Of a DNA stretch of 64,000 nucleotides, positions 24,805 to 33,161 are shown piece after piece. The position numbers were made by a program, and so were the translations under genes. This stretch comes from an uncultured Pelagibacteraceae bacterium (GTDB lineage: Bacteria; Pseudomonadota; Alphaproteobacteria; Pelagibacterales; Pelagibacteraceae). The stretch covers positions 124,001 through 188,000 of the forward strand of contig CACONR010000001.1 of the NCBI GenBank assembly GCA_902628565.1. Direction: 5' to 3'. The notes beneath the pieces are model-generated. The model was given only the letters and a program-made list of their open reading frames with translations. It did not search any database and had not been told where the DNA came from. Numbering within the stretch: position 1 is the stretch's first letter; the number at the start of each line of letters is the position of its first letter.

Positions 24805-25794
24805 ATGATTACAGGAAAATATCCCAGTTTAAGAATGAGACGCAGCCGTAAAAGTGATTGGTCTAGACGCTTAATTGAGGAAAATAACCTTACCCCTAGT
24901 GATTTTATATTACCAATATTTTTGATTGAAGGAAAAAATAAAAAACAATCTATTAAATCAATGCCAGGTGTTTACAGATACACTTTAGATAAATTAAATA
25001 ATCTAGTAGATAGAGCAATTAAAAAAGGCATACCTATGATTGCATTGTTTCCATACACTGAAAAAAGAAAAAAAAACGACTTAGGTACCGAGGCTCTTAA
25101 CGAAAATAATCTGGTTTGTAGAGCTCTACAGATAATAAAAAAAAATTATAAAAATGAGATTGGAATAATGTGTGATGTTGCATTAGATCCATATACCTCA
25201 CATGGCCATGATGGACTCTTACAAAACAAATATGTGTTAAATGACGAAACCATAAAAATTTTGTTAGATCAATCTTTGTTGCAGGCACAAATGGGTTGTG
25301 ATGTTTTAGCACCATCTGACATGATGGATGGTCGAATTGGTCAAATTAGAAAATATCTAGACAAACATAATCTTAAAATGACACAAATACTCTCTTATGC
25401 TGTTAAATATGCGTCAAGTTTTTATGGTCCTTTTAGAGATGCAGTTGGTTCAAAAAACTCATTAAAAGGAAATAAAAAAAATTATCAAATGGATTATAGA
25501 AATAGTGATGAAGCCTTAAGAGAGGTTGCTATGGATATTAAAGAAGGAGCTGATATGGTTATGGTTAAACCAGGTCTACCATATCTTGATATTATAAAAA
25601 AAGTTAAAGAAAACTTTAAGATTCCAGTTATGGCATATCAAGTCTCAGGTGAATATTCTTTATTAGAGCATGGAATTAGAAATAATTTGACTGACAAAAA
25701 CATTATTTTAGAAAGTCTTATTTCGTTTAAGAGAGCTGGAGCAAACGCGATTGTTAGTTATTACGCTGATAGATTAGACCAAATTATTAAATAA
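24805..25794 (+). CDS. hemB: delta-aminolevulinic acid dehydratase (porphobilinogen synthase)
   Basis: 329 residues. It joins two aminolevulinate molecules to porphobilinogen for heme. RMRRSRKSDWSRRLIEENNL is the usual N-terminus. The two active lysines are in YAVKYASSFYGPFRDA and MVMVKPGLPYLD. The metal region reads DVALDPYTSHGHDG, with aspartates and no cysteines, so the enzyme is of the zinc-independent, magnesium-type seen in alphaproteobacteria. Heme from it feeds heme A synthase at 0.3 kb. It is divergent from the oxygenase gene, with an 88-base A/T-rich gap. Confidence 0.97.
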   Translation: MITGKYPSLRMRRSRKSDWSRRLIEENNLTPSDFILPIFLIEGKNKKQSIKSMPGVYRYTLDKLNNLVDRAIKKGIPMIALFPYTEKRKKNDLGTEALNENNLVCRALQIIKKNYKNEIGIMCDVALDPYTSHGHDGLLQNKYVLNDETIKILLDQSLLQAQMGCDVLAPSDMMDGRIGQIRKYLDKHNLKMTQILSYAVKYASSFYGPFRDAVGSKNSLKGNKKNYQMDYRNSDEALREVAMDIKEGADMVMVKPGLPYLDIIKKVKENFKIPVMAYQVSGEYSLLEHGIRNNLTDKNIILESLISFKRAGANAIVSYYADRLDQIIK

Positions 25795-26475
25795 TTATTT
25801 TAAAGTACTTATAAATTGTAATCTGCTGATTGGTTGGTTTAGGTTATTTGGCTTTAAAATTGACTTTTCAAGATAATCACTTAACAATTTAAGACCTGTT
25901 AGTAAAGATCCTATATCTTCAGTTGAGTTATTTTTTTCTATTAAAAAATTAGGTATAATTCTTTTTTCTGTTGATGACTTCGATATATATTGTTTTTGAT
26001 CACCAATAATTTTTTCATTTACTAAATTCTCAAAATTTAAGTCATAGCCTAAAGATTTAAATAATTCCAACTCCCAAAAGATATAATTTTTTATCCAGTC
26101 TTTAGTGTTTAATAGAACATAAAATTCTTCTAACAAAGAAAATATTTTTGCATTTTTTTGTGACTCAGCTGTAAGTAATTTAACCAAATTCATGGCTGAG
26201 GAAATACAAGTTAATTTTTGATGATTATCAAAATATAATGGAGATAAAGCTTCTTGAATCTCTACTTTAAAATAACCCATGCTATTTTCATTTTTAGAAT
26301 TATAATTTACATACAGTTTATTTCCTATTTGAAGATAGTTCTTAATTTTTTTTGAAGTTCCACCGAAAATAATTCCGCTCACTTTACCAAAATTTTTAGT
26401 ATAAATTTCGGATATTAATGAATTTTCATTATATCTATTTTTATTTAATAGAAATCCAATATCGTCCCAAATCAT
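25795..26475 (-). CDS. recO: DNA repair protein RecO
   Basis: 226 residues. MIWDDIGFLLNKNRYNENSL begins the OB-fold, where the usual WxDEGxVL pattern is relaxed; LIKSEIYTK is read as LISEIYTKNFGKVSG. The helical C-terminal domain has FWELELFKSLGYDLNF, the most typical RecO segment. No zinc-type cysteine set is seen. RecO loads RecA with RecR at gaps. It lies last in the rsh-to-recO operon; era, often between rnc and recO, is missing. The end abuts convergent hemB directly. Confidence 0.88.
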   Translation of the reverse strand: MIWDDIGFLLNKNRYNENSLISEIYTKNFGKVSGIIFGGTSKKIKNYLQIGNKLYVNYNSKNENSMGYFKVEIQEALSPLYFDNHQKLTCISSAMNLVKLLTAESQKNAKIFSLLEEFYVLLNTKDWIKNYIFWELELFKSLGYDLNFENLVNEKIIGDQKQYISKSSTEKRIIPNFLIEKNNSTEDIGSLLTGLKLLSDYLEKSILKPNNLNQPISRLQFISTLK

Positions 26476-27140
26476 AATTTACTTTGGTTTTGTAAACATT
26501 TAATAGCAGCATTTTGCTCAGCATCTTTTTTTGAGCTACCTTCTGCTAAAAAAAACTTGGTATCAATTAATTTTACACCAACTTTAAAAAGAGGTTTATG
26601 TCTTGGTCCAGTATTTGAAATAAGTTTATAAATAGGTAATTTTTTAAATCTTTTTAAAGAGAATTCTTGTAATTTTGTTTTTGCATCAATTTGAGTTATG
26701 ACACTGTCTTTAATATTCTCTGACCATAATTCTAAAATAAATTTCTCTACAGAATTAAAACCTTTATCTAGATAAATAGATCCTATTAAAGCTTCACAAC
26801 AATCGGAAACAACTTTATCCTCTATTTTATTTTTTTTTTTCTTAATATCTAAAGTTAAAATATATTTATCAAGATTAATTTTTTTCGCAATTTGTAAACA
26901 GGTCTTCTTATTTACTAACGCTGCAAATTTTTTATCTAATATACCTTCTTTTTCATTAGGGTAAATTTCTAAAAGTTTTTTTGCAATTATTAATCCTAAA
27001 ACACGATCTCCTAAAAATTCTAATTTTTCATTATTAATTTCTTTGTTATAGCTTTTATGTGTTAATGATCTAACTAACAAATCTTTGTCTTTGAAATTGA
27101 TCTTAATTTTTTTTTCTAAAGTTTGATAATTAATTTTCAT
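26472..27140 (-). CDS. rnc: ribonuclease III
   Basis: 222 residues. The catalytic domain has NEKLEFLGDRVLGLIIA (the RNase III signature with the acidic residues) and VVSDCCEALIGSIYLD. The C-terminal dsRNA-binding domain (about 155-222) contains KLQEFSLKRFKKLPIYKL and AEGSSKKDAEQNAA. It processes rRNA and other double-stranded RNA. It overlaps lepB by one base and recO by four. Confidence 0.97.
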   Translation of the reverse strand: MKINYQTLEKKIKINFKDKDLLVRSLTHKSYNKEINNEKLEFLGDRVLGLIIAKKLLEIYPNEKEGILDKKFAALVNKKTCLQIAKKINLDKYILTLDIKKKKNKIEDKVVSDCCEALIGSIYLDKGFNSVEKFILELWSENIKDSVITQIDAKTKLQEFSLKRFKKLPIYKLISNTGPRHKPLFKVGVKLIDTKFFLAEGSSKKDAEQNAAIKCLQNQSKL

Positions 27141-27874
27141 TATTTGATCTTTTGAAAGAATCTATCAAATCTGATTGATTTGTTCCATTTCCAAAATGAA
27201 AAAATACTCCCAATAGATCTATCTGAGGAGAAGAAAATAAATTGTGCCTTTCCTACAAGATTATCTTTGTGTACATATCCTACACTTGATAGATATCTAC
27301 TATCCTTGGAACAATCTCTATTATCTCCTAAATAAAAGTAGTGATCCTTTGGAACTATAAATTTATCAGAATTTTGAAAAGTATAATCTTTTAAGTAAAC
27401 AGTTTTATGTTTTTTCCCATTAGGTAAAATTTCCTCAAAAGTAAATACATCAATGTTTCTATTTCCACAGAATATTTTATCACTTTCTGAGATTCTGGAT
27501 TTTAAAACCTCTGCGTTATTTATAAATAAATTTGAATTAATAAATTGTACTTGATCTCCGGGCAAACCAATTAATCTTTTTATATAATCAGTTCTGTTAT
27601 CTGCAGGAGTTTTGAATACAACAACATCTCCTCTTTTTGGCTCACTGAACATTACCCTTCCTGTAAAAATAGGTGGACTAAACGGAAATGAATGTTTGCT
27701 ATAACCATATGAATATTTAGTCACAAATAATCTGTCTCCAACTAACAGATTAGGCTCCATTGATGAAGATGGTATATAAAATGGTTGAAGAAATATAGAT
27801 CTAATAAAAATAGCAATAATTAATGCATAAAATAAGGTTTTTATATTTTCTTTAAAAAAATTTTTATCTAACAT
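27140..27874 (-). CDS. lepB: signal peptidase I
   Basis: 244 residues with one N-terminal membrane anchor (LFYALIIAIFIRSIFL). Box B with the catalytic serine is FYIPSSSMEPNLLVGD, box D with the catalytic lysine is DYIKRLIGLPGDQV, and box E is YLGDNRDCSKDSR. It cleaves Sec and Tat signal peptides on the periplasmic side. It sits between acpS and rnc with single-base overlaps. Lipoproteins in this window would need LspA, encoded elsewhere. Confidence 0.97.
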   Translation of the reverse strand: MLDKNFFKENIKTLFYALIIAIFIRSIFLQPFYIPSSSMEPNLLVGDRLFVTKYSYGYSKHSFPFSPPIFTGRVMFSEPKRGDVVVFKTPADNRTDYIKRLIGLPGDQVQFINSNLFINNAEVLKSRISESDKIFCGNRNIDVFTFEEILPNGKKHKTVYLKDYTFQNSDKFIVPKDHYFYLGDNRDCSKDSRYLSSVGYVHKDNLVGKAQFIFFSSDRSIGSIFSFWKWNKSIRFDRFFQKIK

Positions 27875-28260
27875 TATCTTTTAATCAAAATTGTAAATGC
27901 TATTGAATGATCTTTTTCATCAGATAGTGAAAGAAACAAATCATATTTCTTAATTTTGAACTTTTTTTTTATAATTTTATCAATTTTTTTTGATTTAAAG
28001 AAAAAAGGTTTACCCATTTTATCATTTAAAATTTCAATATCTTTAAAACTTAAATTATCTCTAATACCACTACCAAATGATTTTGATAGAGCTTCTTTAG
28101 CTGCAAATCTTTTTGCAAAAAAATTTGTCCTATTAACTTTATTTTTTGAAAATTTAAGTTCATTAGGTCCAAAAGTTCTTTTTATAAAGTTTTGGTTTTT
28201 AATCAAAGGCTGAATTCTTCTATTATTTACTACGTCAACTCCAATTCCTAATATTTTCAT
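27874..28260 (-). CDS. acpS: holo-[acyl-carrier-protein] synthase
   Basis: 128 residues, the small trimeric AcpS type. ILGIGVDVVNNRRIQPLI has the magnesium aspartate, and FAKRFAAKEALSKSFG contains the KE pair that binds CoA and magnesium. FLSLSDEKDHSIAFTIL is the C-terminal strand with the histidine-containing motif. It moves phosphopantetheine from CoA to apo-ACP. It follows pdxJ after 5 bases. Confidence 0.95.
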   Translation of the reverse strand: MKILGIGVDVVNNRRIQPLIKNQNFIKRTFGPNELKFSKNKVNRTNFFAKRFAAKEALSKSFGSGIRDNLSFKDIEILNDKMGKPFFFKSKKIDKIIKKKFKIKKYDLFLSLSDEKDHSIAFTILIKR

Positions 28261-28265
28261 TTCAG

Positions 28266-28982
28266 TTATTTAATAATTTTTTTAAATTTTTTTATTACAT
28301 TGGATAAACCAAAAAAAATCGACTCACCGATTAAATAATGTCCTATATTAAATTCTTCTATTTCTTTAAATCTTGATAATAATTCAGTTGTTTTATAATC
28401 AAGTCCATGACCAGCATGAACTTCTAAACCAATTCTCTTTGCAATAATTGAACATCTTTTAATTCTGTTAAGTTCTTTGGAATAATTTTTCTTCAATTTT
28501 ACTAATCTAGAAAGTCTACCTGTATGAATTTCAACACAATCAGATCCTAATTTATATGAGGTCTTAATATCATTAATGGATGGATTTATGAATAAACTTG
28601 TTCTAATTTTTTTCTTTTTAAATTTCAAAATTATATTTTTAATTTTATTTTTATTTTTACTTAAGTCTAAACCTCCCTCTGTGGTAACTTCTTTTCTATT
28701 TTCTGGCACTAAACAAATATAATTTGGTTTGATTTTCAATGCTTTACTTATCATTTTTGGGTTAGTTGAAATTTCCAGATTAATCAAAATCTTTTTTAGA
28801 GAACAAATTTTTTTTGCATCATTATCTTTTATATGTCTTCTATCTTCGCGAAGATGAATTGTTATTGAGTCAGCACCTGCTTTCTTTACAAATTTAGCTG
28901 CAAATATCGGGTCTGGATGTAATTCACCTCTAGCATTTCTCAGGGTTGCTATATGATCAATATTTACTCCAAGACGTTTCAC
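28266..28982 (-). CDS. pdxJ: pyridoxine 5'-phosphate synthase
   Basis: 238 residues, TIM barrel. LGVNIDHIATLRNARGE is the conserved start with the H-x-x-T-x-R-xx-R pattern. ADSITIHLREDRRHIKDND is the phosphate loop; VPENRKEVTTEGGLD, VEIHTGRL and GLEVHAGHGLDYKTT follow. It closes the pyridoxal ring from 3-amino-2-oxopropyl phosphate and deoxyxylulose phosphate. Its start overlaps the pyrE stop (4 bases). It shows that at least this step of vitamin B6 synthesis is kept. Confidence 0.96.
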   Translation of the reverse strand: MKRLGVNIDHIATLRNARGELHPDPIFAAKFVKKAGADSITIHLREDRRHIKDNDAKKICSLKKILINLEISTNPKMISKALKIKPNYICLVPENRKEVTTEGGLDLSKNKNKIKNIILKFKKKKIRTSLFINPSINDIKTSYKLGSDCVEIHTGRLSRLVKLKKNYSKELNRIKRCSIIAKRIGLEVHAGHGLDYKTTELLSRFKEIEEFNIGHYLIGESIFFGLSNVIKKFKKIIK

Positions 28983-29566
28983 TTCGTGTATCTACTTCCT
29001 GGTGTCGAAATTGGAATTAATTTCAACTCGTTTGGAATTTTGTTCTTTTTATAAGTTGGAACAGAAATTTTAAGGTGTGAAACTATATCTTTTTTTATTT
29101 TTAAATTGTTTTTTGATGACCTATCAATAATTGTTGCAAAACCCATTAATTTTGCTTTTGAATTTTTTATCAATTTTACACATTCCATGCTTGATTTGCC
29201 TGTGGTTATAACATCTTCGATAATTAATACTTTTGATCCTTTTTTAATTTGAAAACCTCTTCTTAATTTGAATTTTCCTTTTACTCTTTCACAGAAAATA
29301 GTTTCTTTTTTAAGCAGTCTTCCAATTTCATAACCGATTACTATACCGCCCATTGCTGGTGATAAAATCAAATCGAAGTTTTTAAATTTTTTCTTAATTT
29401 TACTAGCTAAAGACTTACATATTTTTTCTGCTTTATGCGGAAAACTTAATAGTTTTGCGCATTGAATATATTTTGAAGAGTGTAATCCAGAAGATAAAAC
29501 AAAATGTCCTTCTAATAACGCATTAGTTTTTCTTAAAATATCTAAGGATTTTTTGTGTGAAAGCAT
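28979..29566 (-). CDS. pyrE: orotate phosphoribosyltransferase
   Basis: 195 residues. LEGHFVLSSGLHSSKYIQC starts the fold. KGSKVLIIEDVITTGKSSMEC carries the PRPP loop with the two acidic residues, and LSPAMGGIVIGYEIGRLL is the flexible-site region. It makes OMP from orotate and PRPP. The start lies 44 bases inside the rsh 3' end; no later methionine would leave the conserved N-terminus intact, so this long overlap is likely real. Confidence 0.94.
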   Translation of the reverse strand: MLSHKKSLDILRKTNALLEGHFVLSSGLHSSKYIQCAKLLSFPHKAEKICKSLASKIKKKFKNFDLILSPAMGGIVIGYEIGRLLKKETIFCERVKGKFKLRRGFQIKKGSKVLIIEDVITTGKSSMECVKLIKNSKAKLMGFATIIDRSSKNNLKIKKDIVSHLKISVPTYKKNKIPNELKLIPISTPGSRYTK

Positions 29567-31268
29567 TTCTTTTATCTTCGTGTCTAATTATCTTAAATTT
29601 TATACCTTTTTGTTTTAGCTCTGCAATAAAATTAGTGAAATTTTTTAAATCCCTTATGATTAATTGAAATTTAAAATTTATATAGTTCGGGTTTTTGCCT
29701 GCCATAACAAGGTTTGAAATATTCAGTTTATGTTCTCCGATTAATGAACTTACATTACCAAGCTGACCGGGTTTATCTGGTAAAGATATCCATAAAGTGG
29801 TATTGTATTTTTTTACTCTTTCCTCTTTTCTTTCTCCCTTTTCATGCCAATAACGTCTTATAGCTGCCCTTGCTTTTCCTGTTTTTGTTATTGGGATCCA
29901 ATGCAATGATGGTGAATGATTTTTAGAGGTAATAATTTTAACTCGATCTCCATTTCTTAAAATAGTTTGGAGTTCACTTTTATTACCATTAATTTCACAT
30001 CCGATTGCAGTATCTCCTACTTTAGTGTGCACGGCATATGCAAAATCAATTGGAGTAGCATCTTTTGGTAATTTAATAACCGATCCTTTCGGTGTGAAAC
30101 AAAAAACATTTTCTTGGAACATTTGTAGTTTTGTATATTCATATGAATGTTCTGGATTTTCATTTTTTTCAATGATTTCTACTAAATCTTTTAACCAGTC
30201 ATATTCTTTCCAAGTTAAAGAATTAAATTTCTCAGAAGATTTATATTGCCAGTGTGAAGCAATACCCCTTTCAGCAAAATCATGCATTTCTGTAGTTCTA
30301 ATTTGAATTTCTATGGGTTTTTTATTAGATCCAATAACTGCTGTATGAATTGATTTATAACCATTAATTTTAGGTGAAGAGATATAATCTTTAAATTTGC
30401 CAGGTATACAATTGTACTCTTTATGTAATATCCCTAAAGTTTTGTAACAATCATCTATATTTTTAAGAATTATTCTAAATCCAATAATATCGGTTATTTG
30501 CTCTAGAGAAACTCGCTTCTTTTGAACTTTTCTCCAAATTGAAAAAGGTGTTTTGCCTCTTCCGTAAATTTTAGATTGTATATTATTGTCATTTAATAAA
30601 GTATTTATTTCATTAGAAAGGGACACGAAAATATCTTTTTTGTCAGATTTGATTTCATCTAATCTATTTTGAATTAATGTTCTTGCTTCAATATTTAAAA
30701 CTTCAAAAGATAAATCTTCTAGTTCATCACGAATTCTATGCATCCCCATTCTATCAGCCAATGGCGCATAAATTTCCATTGTCTCTTGTGCAATTCTTTT
30801 TCTTTTATCTTCTTTGGTAATAGCTTTTATCGTTCTCATATTATGTAAACGATCTGCAATTTTAACTAACAAAACTCTTATATCTTTTGAGGTAGCTAAA
30901 ATAAGTTTTCTAAAGTTTTCAGCTTTTGAGTTTGTTGTTGCGGTGTTTTCAAAAACTGAGATTTTTGTGACACCATCAACTAAATCTGCTACCTCTTCAC
31001 CAAATTCTCCTTTAATAGTTTCGTAAGTAGCGTAAGTATCTTCGATTGTATCATGTAATAAACCAGTGGTAATAGTAGCGCTATCTAATTTAAGATCTGT
31101 TAGGATATTTGCAACTTCTATTGGATGCACTGAATATGGATCACCTGAAGCTCTCTTTTGATTACTATGTGCTTTAACAGCAAAATCATAAGCTTTATTC
31201 AGTTTTTCAGGGTTTAAAAATTTGTTATAAATTTTTACTTTATTTATTAAATCTTCAGAATTAAGCAT
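29523..31268 (-). CDS. rsh: bifunctional (p)ppGpp synthetase/hydrolase, short RSH
   Basis: 581 residues, clearly below the 700-750 of typical RelA/SpoT. Present in order: HD hydrolase (HSNQKRASGDPYSVHP at about 35, LLHDTIEDT with the HD pair), synthetase (GRGKTPFSIWRK, DIIGFRIIL, SSPKINGYKSIHT, EIQIRTTEMHDFAERG), TGS (VFCFTPKGSVIKLPKDATP) and a C-terminal ACT (SLPDKPGQLGNVSSLIG). The linker between TGS and ACT is only about 40-50 residues, so the helical and zinc-finger/RRM-like parts are missing. The hydrolase and synthetase centres look intact. It overlaps pyrE by 44 bases. Confidence 0.95.
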   Translation of the reverse strand: MLNSEDLINKVKIYNKFLNPEKLNKAYDFAVKAHSNQKRASGDPYSVHPIEVANILTDLKLDSATITTGLLHDTIEDTYATYETIKGEFGEEVADLVDGVTKISVFENTATTNSKAENFRKLILATSKDIRVLLVKIADRLHNMRTIKAITKEDKRKRIAQETMEIYAPLADRMGMHRIRDELEDLSFEVLNIEARTLIQNRLDEIKSDKKDIFVSLSNEINTLLNDNNIQSKIYGRGKTPFSIWRKVQKKRVSLEQITDIIGFRIILKNIDDCYKTLGILHKEYNCIPGKFKDYISSPKINGYKSIHTAVIGSNKKPIEIQIRTTEMHDFAERGIASHWQYKSSEKFNSLTWKEYDWLKDLVEIIEKNENPEHSYEYTKLQMFQENVFCFTPKGSVIKLPKDATPIDFAYAVHTKVGDTAIGCEINGNKSELQTILRNGDRVKIITSKNHSPSLHWIPITKTGKARAAIRRYWHEKGERKEERVKKYNTTLWISLPDKPGQLGNVSSLIGEHKLNISNLVMAGKNPNYINFKFQLIIRDLKNFTNFIAELKQKGIKFKIIRHEDKRNAFTQKILRYFKKN

Positions 31269-31288
31269 TCATACACTATATCACTAAA

Positions 31289-31801
31289 TTAAATTTGTTT
31301 AATAGACCTAATGTCTCTATTTTTTAATGATAATAATAGTTTTTTTATAGAATGTTTTGAAACTGGATGTTTCCAAGTTTTATCTATCTCAAATAATGGA
31401 AAAAGGACGAAATTTCTTTTATGCATTCTTGAATGAGGTAGATTTAATTCGCCTTTCATTTTTTTTCTATTAAAATCAATTATATCAATATCGCACTCTC
31501 TAGGAGCATTTCGAAGTCTTTTCTTTCGTCCTAGGCTTGTTTCAATAGTTTTACAAACACTTATTAATTCAAAAGGTGATAATTTAGTTAGAACCTTAAC
31601 TACAACATTATAAAATTTAGGATTGTTATTATCAGGCCAAGACAAACTCTCATAATATCTTGATGATTTTACTATTATAATATCATTAAGAATTAATTTT
31701 GATTTAGCTAATTCAATATTACTGATTTTATTTCCTAGATTAGAACCTATGCCTAAATAGACAGGACTAACTTGATTTTCTAATATATCTTGCTCTATCA
31801 C
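31289..31801 (-). CDS. folK: 2-amino-4-hydroxy-6-hydroxymethyldihydropteridine pyrophosphokinase
   Basis: 170 residues. The start region [18 protein letters not shown] and the signature [12 protein letters not shown] with [18 protein letters not shown] are the HPPK hallmarks. It moves pyrophosphate from ATP to the folate pterin. The N-terminal [12 protein letters not shown] is longer than in E. coli. Its start lies 35 bases inside the smpB 3' end; a later start is not available before the conserved YLGIGSNLG, so the overlap seems genuine. Confidence 0.94.
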   Translation of the reverse strand: MIEQDILENQVSPVYLGIGSNLGNKISNIELAKSKLILNDIIIVKSSRYYESLSWPDNNNPKFYNVVVKVLTKLSPFELISVCKTIETSLGRKKRLRNAPRECDIDIIDFNRKKMKGELNLPHSRMHKRNFVLFPLFEIDKTWKHPVSKHSIKKLLLSLKNRDIRSIKQI

Positions 31802-32237
31802 GATTCCAGTCTCTTTGTTTTTTTACTGCTCTTTTATCAAATTGTTTCTTACCTTTAGCTACTGCTAATTCTAATTTTGCTTTTCCCTTTTTAAAATACA
31901 TTTTTGTAGGTACTATTGTAAGACCATCTCTTTGCATTTTCCCAATTAGTTTATTGATTTCTCTTTTATTTAATAACAATTTTCTTTCATCGGTTGGATT
32001 GTGGTTTGAATAACTAGCTTGCTTATAAGATGCAATATGTGAATTTATCAAGACTATTTCACCTTTTTTTTCTATTGCATAAGAATCTGCTATGTTTACT
32101 TTACCATTACGAATTGATTTTATTTCAGAACCTTTTAAGACAATACCTGCTTCAAACAAATCCTCAAAAAAATAATTGAAACTAGCTTTTTTATTAAGAC
32201 AAATTATTTTTAAACCACTATTGGTTTTTTTTTTCAT
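31767..32237 (-). CDS. smpB: SsrA-binding protein SmpB
   Basis: 156 residues, normal length. [22 protein letters not shown] is in the first half (core [15 protein letters not shown]), with [14 protein letters not shown] and [19 protein letters not shown] in the second. It brings tmRNA to stalled ribosomes. The tmRNA gene is not in this window. It follows dapA with a one-base overlap, and its end overlaps folK. Confidence 0.96.
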   Translation of the reverse strand: MKKKTNSGLKIICLNKKASFNYFFEDLFEAGIVLKGSEIKSIRNGKVNIADSYAIEKKGEIVLINSHIASYKQASYSNHNPTDERKLLLNKREINKLIGKMQRDGLTIVPTKMYFKKGKAKLELAVAKGKKQFDKRAVKKQRDWNRDRARYIRKSS

Positions 32238-33118
32238 TAAACTAGTTTTGCAGAACGAAGTGCTTTTTTAACAATATCCTTAGTTTCAGCTGTCACTTTT
32301 ACAAGAGGTAGTCTTACATCATCATCACAAAGATTTAACAATTTTGCTGCATATTTTACTGGGCTCGGGTTGCTTTCAACAAACATCGCATGATGAAGTG
32401 GTTGTAAAATCTTATCAAGTTTTTCTGCCTCTGCCATTTCATTATCATTTTTAGATTTCGATAATTTTTGAAAATCAGAGCAAAGTTTTGGAGCTATATT
32501 TGCAGTAACACTTATTGCTCCTACTCCCCCTCTTTTATTAAATTCTAAAGCATTATCATCATTACCCGTTAATTGGATGAACTCTTTTCCCATTTTGTTT
32601 AAAGATTGATCTACTCTATCTAAATCTCCAGTAGCATCTTTAACACCAATTATGTTTTTTAATTCGAACAATCGAGCCATTGTGTCAACTGACATGTCGA
32701 TAACAGATCTACCAGGTATATTGTAAATCAATATTGGAATTCCACATTTATCATTTATTGCTTTGTAATGTTGATACAAGCCTTCTTGTGTTGGTTTATT
32801 ATAATATGGAGTAACAATGAGAGCACCGTTTGCTCCAATTTTTTCTGCATGAGTTGTAAGTGAAATGGCCTCCTCAGTAGAATTCGATCCTGTACCTGCA
32901 AAAACTGGTAATTTTCCATTACTTTCTTTTACACATAACTCAATCACTCTTTCATGCTCGTCATGACTTAAAGTTGGTGACTCTCCAGTTGTTCCTGCTG
33001 GAACTAATCCATTTGTCCCATTTTGGATATGAAAATGAATTAAATTAATATATGCCTCATCATCAAGTTTATCATTTTTAAACGGGGTGACTAAAGCAAC
33101 ATTTGATCCTTTAAACAT
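32237..33118 (-). CDS. dapA: 4-hydroxy-tetrahydrodipicolinate synthase
   Basis: 293 residues, TIM barrel. The pyruvate-binding [33 protein letters not shown], the tyrosine in [11 protein letters not shown] and the Schiff-base lysine in [14 protein letters not shown] are all there. It condenses pyruvate with aspartate semialdehyde, the first lysine/diaminopimelate step. It is first in the operon dapA-smpB-folK-rsh-pyrE-pdxJ-acpS-lepB-rnc-recO. The lytic transglycosylase gene is divergent, with 43 bases between starts. Confidence 0.97.
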   Translation of the reverse strand: MFKGSNVALVTPFKNDKLDDEAYINLIHFHIQNGTNGLVPAGTTGESPTLSHDEHERVIELCVKESNGKLPVFAGTGSNSTEEAISLTTHAEKIGANGALIVTPYYNKPTQEGLYQHYKAINDKCGIPILIYNIPGRSVIDMSVDTMARLFELKNIIGVKDATGDLDRVDQSLNKMGKEFIQLTGNDDNALEFNKRGGVGAISVTANIAPKLCSDFQKLSKSKNDNEMAEAEKLDKILQPLHHAMFVESNPSPVKYAAKLLNLCDDDVRLPLVKVTAETKDIVKKALRSAKLV

Positions 33119-33161
33119 AAATACTTATAACATACATTGAAGATTCATATAGTAAAAGATT

